DNA of 64,000 nt from Sneathiella limimaris (GTDB lineage Bacteria; Pseudomonadota; Alphaproteobacteria; Sneathiellales; Sneathiellaceae): NCBI RefSeq assembly GCF_012932565.1, contig NZ_JABBYJ010000001.1:310001-374000 (forward strand), written 5' to 3'. The translations under genes were made by a program, and so were the position numbers. Below are positions 8,805 through 17,132 of this stretch, piece by piece (the stretch's first letter is position 1; every line of letters begins with the position of its first letter). Under the pieces are notes generated by a model. It did not search any database. It worked only from the letters and a program-made list of their open reading frames with translations, and was not told where the DNA came from.

Positions 8805-9644
8805 TCAGCTTGGAACCAGCGCCAGATCTTTTTCCAGAACCGGCGTTCTTGGTTTTGCCGCCGGCATTTCCGGGGCAAGAAGCTCAATGCTCTCATCCCC
8901 ATAGAGCTCTTTGAGGAACTCCGGGGTCAGCTGACTGGAAGCGCCGTCAAAAACGACTTCTCCATCGCGCATTGCAATCGTCCGTGGACAAAATTCCAGC
9001 GCGTAATCCACTTGATGAAGAGAAACGACAACGGTAATTTTGTCTTCTTCGTTAATCCGTCTCAGGGTTGTCATAACTTTTTTGGAGGAGGCCGGATCAA
9101 GGGAAGCAATTGGCTCATCCGCGAGGAGAACCCTTGCCCCTTGCGTCAGCGCACGGGCAATTGCCGCCCGCTGCTGCTGGCCACCAGATAGATTGGAGGC
9201 ACGCTTACCTGCCTGATCTGCAATGCCAACACGCTCCAGCGCCCGCATTGCCTTCATTTTTTCATCACGGGTAAAAAGGCCCAGTGTTCCGCGCCAAGAA
9301 GGAATACGCCCAAGCAGCCCCATCAGGACATTGGTCAGGACGGTAAGGCGGGTAACCAGATTAAACTGCTGGAAAACCACCCCGATATCGGCACGAATAG
9401 AACGGGCACCTTTGCCGATCCGGCCTTTTTCCTGCATGATCTCGTCAAAAATGACAATCTTGCCATCATCGCGATCCGCACAGATCAGGCCAGACAAATG
9501 TCTCAGTAATGTTGACTTTCCAGAACCGGACGCCCCTATCAAAGCGACCATTTCACCTTCTTCAATGGCAAGATCCACTGATTTCAGAGCCTGTTTGCTC
9601 TTTTGAAAGGTTTTCGAGAGGTTAGTGACCTCGATAACTGGCAT
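8805..9644 (-). CDS. phnC: PhnC, phosphonate ABC transporter ATPase
   Basis: This ABC ATPase has Walker A GASGSGKST, signature LSGGQQQRAAIARAL and Walker B VLLADEPIASLD. An in-frame ATG at 9653 is possible, but the AGGG element lies directly against it. The ATG at 9644 has that AGGG nine bases upstream and gives MPVIEVTNLSKTF, the normal family start (279 residues). The ribosome-binding site coincides with one arm of a perfect 21 bp dyad (9656-9676), and a Pho-box-like sequence lies about 60 bases upstream, pointing to regulated expression of the whole phnCDE-acetyltransferase-DUF1045 unit. Confidence 0.94.
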   Translation of the reverse strand: MPVIEVTNLSKTFQKSKQALKSVDLAIEEGEMVALIGASGSGKSTLLRHLSGLICADRDDGKIVIFDEIMQEKGRIGKGARSIRADIGVVFQQFNLVTRLTVLTNVLMGLLGRIPSWRGTLGLFTRDEKMKAMRALERVGIADQAGKRASNLSGGQQQRAAIARALTQGARVLLADEPIASLDPASSKKVMTTLRRINEEDKITVVVSLHQVDYALEFCPRTIAMRDGEVVFDGASSQLTPEFLKELYGDESIELLAPEMPAAKPRTPVLEKDLALVPS

Positions 9645-9655
9645 GACACTCATCC

Positions 9656-9676
9656 CTTTTCCAAAGTTTGGAAAAG
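9656..9676 (-). promoter_or_regulatory. Perfect dyad on the phnC ribosome-binding site
   Basis: CTTTTCCAAA and its exact reverse complement are separated by one base. The dyad includes the AGGG Shine-Dalgarno of phnC. It could be an operator for a phosphonate or phosphate repressor, or an mRNA stem that occludes the start. The arrangement is seen directly; its function is inference. Confidence 0.55.
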
Positions 9677-9701
9677 TTTAGGAGCCAAGCCCGTCACATC
9701 T

Positions 9702-9719
9702 GTGATGCTTTGGTGACAA
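9702..9719 (-). promoter_or_regulatory. Pho-box-like sequence upstream of phnC
   Basis: On the minus strand this reads TTGTCACCAAAGCATCAC, an imperfect match to the two tandem CTGTCAT-type half sites bound by PhoB. The first half site is good and the second keeps only its TCAC end. Its place about 58 bases before phnC fits an activator site. PhoB control of phn operons is well established elsewhere. Confidence 0.45.
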
Positions 9720-9841
9720 CTCTATTAAGAATCTCTGAACGGGGTCGATAAGGTTGCAACTTGTCTAGATGTGTAGATTGAAATTTCATGGACTCGACTG
9801 TCACAAACCGATTTTAGACAGAACAAGCCGTTAGAGAAGAA

Positions 9842-10810
9842 TCAAACTACTGTTCGGGAGGAAATCGCGATATTTTTGAGTGCTGCATCCAGGCGAGCAA
9901 CAATCCCATCGAACTCCGGCTGGGTCGTCCCAATAATGACAAACCTTGCCACACCAGGGTTATCAGTATTGGCCATGCTTTTTTGGATCTCCAACCGTTG
10001 CCCCACCCTATGCATTTCATAGGTTTCGCCGTCATCAGCGTTCACAAAAATACCCTTAGCGCGAAGGATTTGGGAGGGGAGCGACTGAAAAATGGATCTC
10101 ACATTGCCTGCGGTAATCTCTCCCGCGAGCAGACAAGACCAGGAACAGAAGATATCCTCATGGTCATGATCATGTGCAAAGGAACTGGCAGGCGTTGGAT
10201 CGATCCGAATAGGTGACCCCAAAACCAGTTCCTCAAGCCCTGAATAGGCGGCGATATCCACGACGGCTGTCGTCGCAGCTAACCGCTCCACGACCTCAGA
10301 AAGGTCCCGAAGCTGATCTTCAGTCGCCAACTGGGACTTACTGAGCAGTAGCAAATCTGCGGCCTTCACCTGATGGATTAAGATCTCTCCAACATGAGGA
10401 TCCTCAAGATTGGTCAAAAAATTAACCGCATCCACCATTGTTACAATCGCGTTGAGCTTCAAGTCAGGCTCTGCTCTTGCAAAATTTGCAATCTTGTGGG
10501 GTTCAGCCACACCGCTGGCTTCGATCAGTAAGTGATCTGGCGGTGGCGAGATGGAAAGGGCTTTGTCAAACGCTTCGTAGAGATCTGCTCCCATACTACA
10601 ACAGACACATCCATTGGCGAGGGACAGCATTCCGTCTTCCTCTGCCATAATCAGGTCTTCATCGATGGAAATGTCGCCAAAATCGTTCACCATCACCAGG
10701 ATGCGTTTACCCCGTGCGCTGTGAAGCAACTTATTGACCAGCGAAGTTTTTCCACTTCCTAAAAAACCCGACAAAACTGTCATGGGAAGCGGATCACGGG
10801 TTTTGTTCAT
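9842..10810 (-). CDS. COG0523 (CobW/YeiR/ZNG1-like) metal-binding GTPase
   Basis: This 322-residue G3E-family GTPase carries the P-loop GFLGSGKTS near residue 13, the metal-binding GCVCC motif, the Walker B-like EASGVAEP and a histidine/aspartate cluster HDHDHED in mid-protein. COG0523 GTPases are metallochaperones for zinc, cobalt or related metals. The chosen ATG at 10810 overlaps the amidohydrolase stop by four bases (ATGA); a start at 10849 is possible but would lie inside the upstream gene. Tight coupling to a metal-dependent amidohydrolase suggests it delivers metal to that enzyme. This is inference, not shown. Confidence 0.88.
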   Translation of the reverse strand: MNKTRDPLPMTVLSGFLGSGKTSLVNKLLHSARGKRILVMVNDFGDISIDEDLIMAEEDGMLSLANGCVCCSMGADLYEAFDKALSISPPPDHLLIEASGVAEPHKIANFARAEPDLKLNAIVTMVDAVNFLTNLEDPHVGEILIHQVKAADLLLLSKSQLATEDQLRDLSEVVERLAATTAVVDIAAYSGLEELVLGSPIRIDPTPASSFAHDHDHEDIFCSWSCLLAGEITAGNVRSIFQSLPSQILRAKGIFVNADDGETYEMHRVGQRLEIQKSMANTDNPGVARFVIIGTTQPEFDGIVARLDAALKNIAISSRTVV

Positions 10811-12444
10811 GGAATTTGATGCTTCTCGCCGCCCAATACCGTTCCCCATATCTTGATATCCTTTAAATTCATGGGGTCCACTGTTTCGGGATCATCTTCC
10901 AAAACAGCAAAATCCGCCCATTTCCCGATCTCGATAGACCCGATTAGATGGTCCATCTGCAATGTGTATGCAGCTCCCAGTGTAATCGCATACAGGGCTT
11001 CTGGCACGGAAATTTTTTCATACTCTCCTAATATATTCCCACTTTCGGTAATTCGGTTGACCGCACACCAGGCTGTAAAAAGAGGCGCCATTGGGGTAAC
11101 CGGTGCATCCGAATGAATGGTATAAGGAACCCCCATATCCGAAGCACTTCGGCACGCATCCATACGCCGAGCCCGATCAGGCCCGATTGTCATGGTGCTA
11201 TGTTTGTCTCCAAAGTAATAGATATGGTTTGAGAATAAGTTGGCGAGGACGCCTAAGCGCTTCATCTTTCGGAAATGAGCGCGATCCGCCATTTGACAAT
11301 GCTGCAACACATGACGGACATCTGGCCGGTTATTCTTAACTTTGGCCGCCTCCAAAGCCTCAAGGGCCACTTCAATCGCCTCATCGCCGTTGGTATGAAT
11401 ATGCATTTGCACACCTGCCGCATTCAAGCAATCAACCAGTTCATGCAGCTGTTTCGGCGCTACGTTCCAGATCCCGTTTGGGGCGCCGTTGTAATGGCCA
11501 GGCCAGCGAATTCGGGCGGTAAACCCCTGAATAGACCCATCGGTCACAATTTTGACTCCACCCAGGATTAATTTATCCGTGCTTTTGTCTCTCAGCTCCA
11601 GCGCCCGCTCCCGTGTCTCCTCGGTTGACTGGGACATGGCGTTAAGCATGGAATGCAGCCGGATAGGATAATCTCTACCCGACGTCACCTCTGTCATTTC
11701 GGCCACATCTTCATCGGGCAGATCGTTGATCAGGTCCGCGGCAGATGTCACGCCGGCGCGCATACAGACCTGCCCGAAGGATCTTAGGCTCTTGGAGGCG
11801 CGGCCCAGTTCCCGAAGATTAATGTTAAGGCGCCGCATGATCGGGAACATGGCCGCCATTTCCTGCAGCTCACCACTTGGGGAGCCATCAGCCCCCAAAG
11901 CAATTCCGTCAATTCCCATGTCCGCAACATAGTTAGCAAGCTTCAGAGAGGCTGAATTTACAGTCATCAAATGAAAGTTTGAATGAATGACTGCCATAGG
12001 ACGACTAGTGGACACCAGATCCAGTTCAGACTTGGTCATCCGGGGACCTTCGAGGAAAATTGGATCAAAACCCCAGGCAACCAACGGCTCACCTTCGGCA
12101 AGCTTGGCATCAGCCTCTTTCAAGCGCTCCTGAACTTCCTCTATTGTTTTGACGCCTGGCCAAAACTGTCCATCAGGGTCAATTCGATCCTGATATCCCA
12201 CATAAGTGAATTGCCAAATTGCTCCTGCCATAAGGTGGCAATGGCCTTCGACCATACCCGGCATGATCACTTTATCGGCAAAAGTTTCGTCAAGGGTATA
12301 ATCACCCCACCCTTGGACATCTTCTGCGCTCCCGACACTCAGAATTTTGCCGTCCTTCACAGCAACATGTGTTGCTGCCGGGTAGTTTGGATCCATTGTA
12401 ATTATTTTTTTGGCTTTAAAGACGGTAAGCATCGAGACGCCCAT
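10807..12444 (-). CDS. Metal-dependent amidohydrolase, YtcJ-like (amidohydrolase 3 family)
   Basis: This protein of about 540 residues resembles YtcJ/Nfd-type amidohydrolases. The N-terminal composite domain (KKIITMDPN...VAVKDGKI) leads to the metal motif GHCHL; later sites include a histidine-rich HIHTNGDEA and LQHCQMA, and HSDAPVTP near the C-terminus supplies the conserved aspartate. The substrate cannot be named from sequence; relatives hydrolyse N-acyl or formamide bonds or have unknown substrates. The start is uncertain: ATG 12444 has AGGG too close, ATG 12432 has it about 13 bases away. It is coupled to the COG0523 gene downstream and diverges from the lysR gene. Confidence 0.85.
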   Translation of the reverse strand: MGVSMLTVFKAKKIITMDPNYPAATHVAVKDGKILSVGSAEDVQGWGDYTLDETFADKVIMPGMVEGHCHLMAGAIWQFTYVGYQDRIDPDGQFWPGVKTIEEVQERLKEADAKLAEGEPLVAWGFDPIFLEGPRMTKSELDLVSTSRPMAVIHSNFHLMTVNSASLKLANYVADMGIDGIALGADGSPSGELQEMAAMFPIMRRLNINLRELGRASKSLRSFGQVCMRAGVTSAADLINDLPDEDVAEMTEVTSGRDYPIRLHSMLNAMSQSTEETRERALELRDKSTDKLILGGVKIVTDGSIQGFTARIRWPGHYNGAPNGIWNVAPKQLHELVDCLNAAGVQMHIHTNGDEAIEVALEALEAAKVKNNRPDVRHVLQHCQMADRAHFRKMKRLGVLANLFSNHIYYFGDKHSTMTIGPDRARRMDACRSASDMGVPYTIHSDAPVTPMAPLFTAWCAVNRITESGNILGEYEKISVPEALYAITLGAAYTLQMDHLIGSIEIGKWADFAVLEDDPETVDPMNLKDIKIWGTVLGGEKHQIP

Positions 12445-12530
12445 TTCCCTGTTAAAAACTACGCAATTTTTATGATGGACAGAGTTTAGAGGGGCGTCTA
12501 ACCTCTGAAAAATAGTTTATTTAGCTTTTA

Positions 12531-12551
12531 TTCCTCAAAAATTTTGAAGAT
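12531..12551. promoter_or_regulatory. LysR-type dyad upstream of lysR
   Basis: TCCTCAAAA and TTTTGAAGA flank a single A, forming a near-perfect dyad. Its core TCAA-N5-TTGA is a T-N11-A LysR motif. A closely related dyad (16 of 21 positions identical) lies after the lysR gene at 13510-13530, in front of the transporter operon. It sits between the amidohydrolase and lysR starts, suiting autoregulation. Confidence 0.6.
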
Positions 12552-12567
12552 TAAAAACGGGGATTCA

Positions 12568-13500
12568 ATGCGCTATACACTCAAGCAATTGAAATACATC
12601 GACGTTGCAGCAAGGCATCGATCCATTACCAATGCCTCGAAAGAGCTTCATATTTCCCCATCATCAATTTCAGCCGCTATTGACGCACTCGAGCAGGAGC
12701 TTGATCGAACCCTGTTTCGGCGCCTTCCATCAAAGGGTATTGTCGCAACCCAGTTTGGGACTGCGTTTCTAGGTCACGCTCGACAGCTCTTAAAAGCCCA
12801 TATTGCCTTTGAGGACGCTGTCAGTGATCAGGCGAATACCATCGCAGGCTCCTTGCGCATGGGATGTTTTACCCCGGCTGCACCTATTCTTCTTCCTCTT
12901 ATTACTCGGGCTGTAGCGGCCAACTATCCGGGTGTATCCATGCATTTCGTGGAAGGAGAGAACAACATAAACTTGAAACGAATAGATCATAATGAGATTG
13001 ACCTCGGACTTGGTTTCGCTTCCGAGTTAAGTGATCATATCGCCTTTATACCTCTCTTCACGGCGCCCCCCCATATTGTGGTTCCTTTTGATCATCCTTT
13101 AGCAAATCGATCAGTTCTCAGCCTCAAGGATGTTCACAAAGAACCCATGGTTCTTTTGGATCTGGAGCAAACTCGAGACTACATGTTTAGCCTTTTTGCC
13201 GAAGATAACCTAACACCGCGGGTAATCTATTCTTCCAAGTCTGCAGAAATGGTCCGCAGCATGGTTGCCTCGGGTCTCGGTTATTCTATCTTCAATCTCA
13301 GACCCTTAAAGAAGCAACAATACACCGTTGGAGATCTTGTTCGGATTCCGCTTACATCCGGTTATCGAACCGTTGAATTTGGTATTCTGCACAGGGTGGA
13401 CGCCGTATTGAGTAAAGCAGACCAGGTTGTGATTGATATCTGTATTCGCCTCAGGGACGAGGGTGCTTTTGACAATGCAGTGCTAGGCCTGAATCCCTGA
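12568..13500 (+). CDS. LysR-family transcriptional regulator
   Basis: This 310-residue protein has an N-terminal winged helix-turn-helix (MRYTLKQLKYIDVAARH, with the helix in ITNASKELHISPSSISAAI) and a C-terminal periplasmic-binding-like effector domain. A TTG at 12544 extends the frame, but ATG 12568 has GGGGAT at good spacing and gives the usual LysR start. It is transcribed away from the amidohydrolase/GTPase pair and towards the Dpp-type transporter. Dyads with T-N11-A cores lie on both sides of the gene, so it probably controls both neighbours. The inducer is unknown. Confidence 0.9.
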   Translation: MRYTLKQLKYIDVAARHRSITNASKELHISPSSISAAIDALEQELDRTLFRRLPSKGIVATQFGTAFLGHARQLLKAHIAFEDAVSDQANTIAGSLRMGCFTPAAPILLPLITRAVAANYPGVSMHFVEGENNINLKRIDHNEIDLGLGFASELSDHIAFIPLFTAPPHIVVPFDHPLANRSVLSLKDVHKEPMVLLDLEQTRDYMFSLFAEDNLTPRVIYSSKSAEMVRSMVASGLGYSIFNLRPLKKQQYTVGDLVRIPLTSGYRTVEFGILHRVDAVLSKADQVVIDICIRLRDEGAFDNAVLGLNP

Positions 13501-13509
13501 ACAGATATA

Positions 13510-13530
13510 ATCCTCAATTTTTTTGAGGAT
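13510..13530. promoter_or_regulatory. LysR-type dyad upstream of the Dpp-type operon
   Basis: ATCCTCAA and TTGAGGAT form a perfect inverted repeat around five T. The core TCAA-N5-TTGA is a T-N11-A motif and matches the dyad at 12531-12551 in 16 of 21 positions. It lies ten bases after the lysR stop and about 118 bases before the solute-binding protein gene. A hairpin terminator of lysR is the alternative, but no T-run follows. Confidence 0.6.
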
Positions 13531-13648
13531 ATACCAACTAAAAATATATTTTACGAAAGAACCGTTACGAATTAGCTTTTTTCTGCGATGCAGCAAAAAA
13601 ATAAACTTAATAAAAAAGTTATTTTACATACTCTAACAGGAGGCTGGG

Positions 13649-15232
13649 ATGAAGAAATTTGGAGTCATGGCGCTTGCCGCCACGCTTCTTGCGGGAACTT
13701 TCGCATCGGCCCCTCTTCAAGCAGAAGAAGGTAAGCCGGGCGGAACCCTCGTAATCGGAACCACTCAAAAAGCACGTCACTTAAACCCTGCGGTTCAATC
13801 TGGAATTGCGACTGCAGTACCGGGGACACAAATATTTGCCACACCTCTTCGCTTTGACGAAAACTGGCAAGCCAAACCGTATCTGGCTGAGAGCTGGGAG
13901 ATAGCCGAAGACGGTAAAAGTATCACGCTGAACTTGAGGAAAAACGCCAAATTTCATGATGGCAAGCCAATTACATCCGAAGATGTTGCTTTTTCTCTTC
14001 AAACGGTAAAAGACAACCACCCCTTCAAAACCATGTTTGCGCCGGTAACAGCGGTTGAAACACCAGATGCGCATACGGCAATCCTGAAATTCGCCCAGCC
14101 ACATCCAGCGGCAATGCTGGCGATGTCCGGCGCATTACTGCCCATCATTCCAAAACATGTTTATGGTGATGGACAGGATGCGAAAAGCCACCCAGCGAAC
14201 AGTGCACCTGTTGGCTCTGGGCCGTTTAAGTTTGTAGAATTCAAGCCAGGCCAGCACATTATTCTTGAGAAGAACCCGGATTATTTCCTGGAAGGCAAGC
14301 CTTACCTCGATAAAATTATTATCAAGAACTACAAAGATCCAACCAGTCTGGCGCTCGCCACCGACAAAGGTGAAGTCACCATGTTCCCTTTTCTGGCCAG
14401 CACACGTGATATTGCGCGCCTGAAAAAGAACAAGGACATTGTTGTCACATCTGACGGTTATGCTGCCGTAGGTCCACTCAATTGGCTCGCCTTTAATACC
14501 AATAACGAATATCTGAAGCATAAAAAGGTTCGTCAGGCTATCGCCTACGGTTTCGATCAGAAATTTATTATCAACGCTCTCCATGGCGGACTGTCCAAAC
14601 CAGCTTCCGGCCCGGTTGCGCCTGGTAGCCCTTACTACGCTCCAGACGTGGAAAAATACGCATTGGATCTAGACAAAGCTAACGCACTCCTCGATGAAGC
14701 GGGCTTCAAAGCCGGCGATGATGGCACACGCTTTACGCTTGGCCTAGATTACATTCCAGGATCTGCAGAAATGCAGAAAAGTATTGCGGAGTATCTAAAA
14801 CCGCAGCTGAAGAAAATCGGTATCAATGTTGAACTCCGTGCCTCTCCTGATTTCCCAACTTGGGCGAAACGGGTAGGCGGTCATGAATTTGATATGACCA
14901 TGGACATCGTGTTCAACTGGGCTGATCCTGTGATTGGTGTTCACCGGACATACATTTGTAGCAACATCCGCAAAGGTGTGATCTGGTCAAATACGCAAAG
15001 CTACTGTAACGAAGAAGTGGACAAACTTCTGGATACGGCTGGAAAAGAACTGGATCAGGCCAAACGGATCGCGCTCTACCAGCAGGCTCAGAAGATCATT
15101 GTTGACGAAGCCCCTCAGGTTTTCATCAACACACTGCCGTATCATACAGCCTATAATGCAACCAAACTTGGCAATCCTCCTCTGACAATTTGGGGCGCAA
15201 TGTCCCCTCTTGATGAGGTTTATTTCAAGTAA
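13649..15232 (+). CDS. Peptide/nickel-type ABC transporter solute-binding protein (family 5)
   Basis: This 527-residue DppA/OppA/NikA-family protein has a Sec signal peptide ending about LQA at residues 23-25. Family 5 features include LAESWEIAEDGKSITLNLRK, KFHDGKPITSEDV and a C-terminal QAQKIIVDEAPQVF. An AGGAGG ribosome-binding site precedes the ATG. Family 5 proteins bind di- or oligopeptides, nickel chelates, opines, haem or antibiotics; the substrate here is not determinable. It is first in a five-gene operon and lies downstream of a LysR gene and its dyad. Confidence 0.9.
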   Translation: MKKFGVMALAATLLAGTFASAPLQAEEGKPGGTLVIGTTQKARHLNPAVQSGIATAVPGTQIFATPLRFDENWQAKPYLAESWEIAEDGKSITLNLRKNAKFHDGKPITSEDVAFSLQTVKDNHPFKTMFAPVTAVETPDAHTAILKFAQPHPAAMLAMSGALLPIIPKHVYGDGQDAKSHPANSAPVGSGPFKFVEFKPGQHIILEKNPDYFLEGKPYLDKIIIKNYKDPTSLALATDKGEVTMFPFLASTRDIARLKKNKDIVVTSDGYAAVGPLNWLAFNTNNEYLKHKKVRQAIAYGFDQKFIINALHGGLSKPASGPVAPGSPYYAPDVEKYALDLDKANALLDEAGFKAGDDGTRFTLGLDYIPGSAEMQKSIAEYLKPQLKKIGINVELRASPDFPTWAKRVGGHEFDMTMDIVFNWADPVIGVHRTYICSNIRKGVIWSNTQSYCNEEVDKLLDTAGKELDQAKRIALYQQAQKIIVDEAPQVFINTLPYHTAYNATKLGNPPLTIWGAMSPLDEVYFK

Positions 15233-15270
15233 GATGTTGAACCCTATATCTTGATGACGGAGAGCTTTTC

Positions 15271-16248
15271 ATGAATATCCTGATGTTAGTTGTCCGTCGT
15301 CTTTTTCACGCGTTTCTTCTTATCCTCGCAGTCCTTGTTCTCAACTTTCTTCTAATCCACATTGCGCCTGGTGACCCCGCAGAAGTTATTGCGGGGGAAA
15401 TGGGCGGTGCGACTGAAGAGATGCTGGCTGACATACGATCAGCCTATGGGCTGGATAAACCCGTTATTGTTCAACTGGGCACGTATTTGGGCAAGGCACT
15501 GCAGGGGGATCTTGGACAGTCTTTCTTTTATAATGCCCCGGTACTGGATCTTGTTCTGGATCGGGTAGGCGCCACGATACTGCTTGTTCTCGTAGCGCTG
15601 CTTTTTGCTATTTTTGTCGGAACTCTTCTGGGTGTCATTGCCTCCCATAAACCCAAAGGACTGGTTAGCGGACTTGTCACGCTTATCTCGGTGATTGGCT
15701 ATTCTGCCCCCATTTTCTGGACAGGGATGATGCTGGTAATCATTTTTGCCTGGGCCATCCCAATATTTCCGATCTCAGGGATGTATGACATTACTTTGAG
15801 CGATGATCTATTAACCCGCAGCTTGGATATCGCACACCATCTCGTCCTTCCTGCCCTGACCCTTGGCATCGTATATCTGGCTCAGTATGCGCGTCTTTCT
15901 CGCGCCAGTATGTTGGAAATCTTAGGGTCTGACTATATTCGCACAGCTCGCGCCAAAGGAGCGTCAGAGATCAGTGTGTATGGCCACCATGCCCTCCGAA
16001 ATGCAATCCTGCCAGTGGTAACAATTGCTGGTCTGCAATTTGGCGCCATTGTCTCTGGTGCCGTTCTCGTGGAAACCGTTTTCAGCTGGCCTGGTCTTGG
16101 GACACTTGCTTTTGATTCCATTCTTGCCAGGGATTATCCAACCGTGCTCGGAATTCTCTTTTTCTCATCTCTTCTGGTGATCGTTGCCAATATTTTGACA
16201 GATCTTGTCTATCGATTGGTTGATCCCCGCATCCGGACAGGAGGCTGA
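15271..16248 (+). CDS. DppB-type ABC transporter permease
   Basis: This 325-residue inner-membrane protein has about six hydrophobic segments. The first is at residues 10-32, and the LLIHIAPGDPAE motif that follows is typical of DppB/OppB. The EAA loop is visible around EILGSDYIRTARAKGASE. It pairs with the DppC-type permease encoded two bases downstream. Spacing from the binding-protein gene is 38 bases, with GGAG before the ATG. Confidence 0.92.
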   Translation: MNILMLVVRRLFHAFLLILAVLVLNFLLIHIAPGDPAEVIAGEMGGATEEMLADIRSAYGLDKPVIVQLGTYLGKALQGDLGQSFFYNAPVLDLVLDRVGATILLVLVALLFAIFVGTLLGVIASHKPKGLVSGLVTLISVIGYSAPIFWTGMMLVIIFAWAIPIFPISGMYDITLSDDLLTRSLDIAHHLVLPALTLGIVYLAQYARLSRASMLEILGSDYIRTARAKGASEISVYGHHALRNAILPVVTIAGLQFGAIVSGAVLVETVFSWPGLGTLAFDSILARDYPTVLGILFFSSLLVIVANILTDLVYRLVDPRIRTGG

Positions 16249-16250
16249 CC

Positions 16251-17132
16251 ATGAGCACAACCGACACAGCAGCAGTCGTCGTCAAAAGCCAAAGCCCGCT
16301 GATGGAAGCGGCCCGCGCCTTCCGGCAAAGTTGGGCAGGCATGCTGGGACTTTTTATTCTCATTGCGATCTGTATTTTTTGTTTTATTGGTCCCTTGTTT
16401 TACACAGTTGATCCTTTCGAAGTTGTCTGGGCACCGCTCACCCCTCCTGGAGAGGTTCCAGAAGTTCCGCTTGGTACAGACTATCTCGGCCGCGATATAT
16501 TGGCCGGTCTCCTGCATGGCGGAGCATCAACCCTGTTTGTAGGTTTGACGGCTGGTGTTCTCACAATGACCATTGGAATCCTGATCGGCGCCTTATCAGG
16601 TTTTTATGGGGGTGCAGTTGACGAGTTCCTCATGCGGATTACTGAATTTTTTCAGGTGCTACCAGCCCTGCTTTTTGCCATGGTGCTGGTAACCCTGTTT
16701 GCGCCGTCCATTTATGTCATTTCAATCGCCATTGGAATTGTCAGTTGGCCTGCAACGGCCCGCCTGACACGAGCTGAATTCTTACGGATCCGCAATCTGG
16801 AATATGTAAATGCGGCCCGTTCCATTGGGGCCCGAAACAACCGGATTATCTGGCGGGTCATCCTGCCCAACGCATTGGCCCCACTTATTGTCTCAGCGAC
16901 CCTGACAATCGGCATCGCCATTTTATTTGAAGCGGGTCTCAGCTTCCTCGGTCTTGGTGATCCCAACGTGTTCAGTTGGGGCATGATGATTGGAGCCGCG
17001 CGAGAATACATCCTGGATGCCTGGTGGGCAATCAGCTTTCCCGGCTTCATGATCTTCCTGACAGTCCTTGGCTTCAGCCTGATCGGCGACGGTCTGAACG
17101 ATGCCTTTAATCCAAAACTAAGAGAGCGTTGA
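16251..17132 (+). CDS. DppC-type ABC transporter permease
   Basis: This 293-residue permease has an N-terminal cytoplasmic tail, a first membrane segment near residues 32-52, the LGTDYLGRDILAGLLHGG motif of DppC/OppC proteins, and an EAA loop around FLRIRNLEYVNAARSIGA. It forms the membrane channel with the DppB-type protein. The ATG follows the previous stop by two bases, and its own stop overlaps the next ATG by one base. Confidence 0.92.
   Translation: MSTTDTAAVVVKSQSPLMEAARAFRQSWAGMLGLFILIAICIFCFIGPLFYTVDPFEVVWAPLTPPGEVPEVPLGTDYLGRDILAGLLHGGASTLFVGLTAGVLTMTIGILIGALSGFYGGAVDEFLMRITEFFQVLPALLFAMVLVTLFAPSIYVISIAIGIVSWPATARLTRAEFLRIRNLEYVNAARSIGARNNRIIWRVILPNALAPLIVSATLTIGIAILFEAGLSFLGLGDPNVFSWGMMIGAAREYILDAWWAISFPGFMIFLTVLGFSLIGDGLNDAFNPKLRER

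Noticed and set aside
13571-13605. T-run and A-run around CTGC-GAT-GCAG as a terminator of lysR
   Set aside because: The stem is short with a bulge and the tract after it is A rather than T, so a terminator is not supported.
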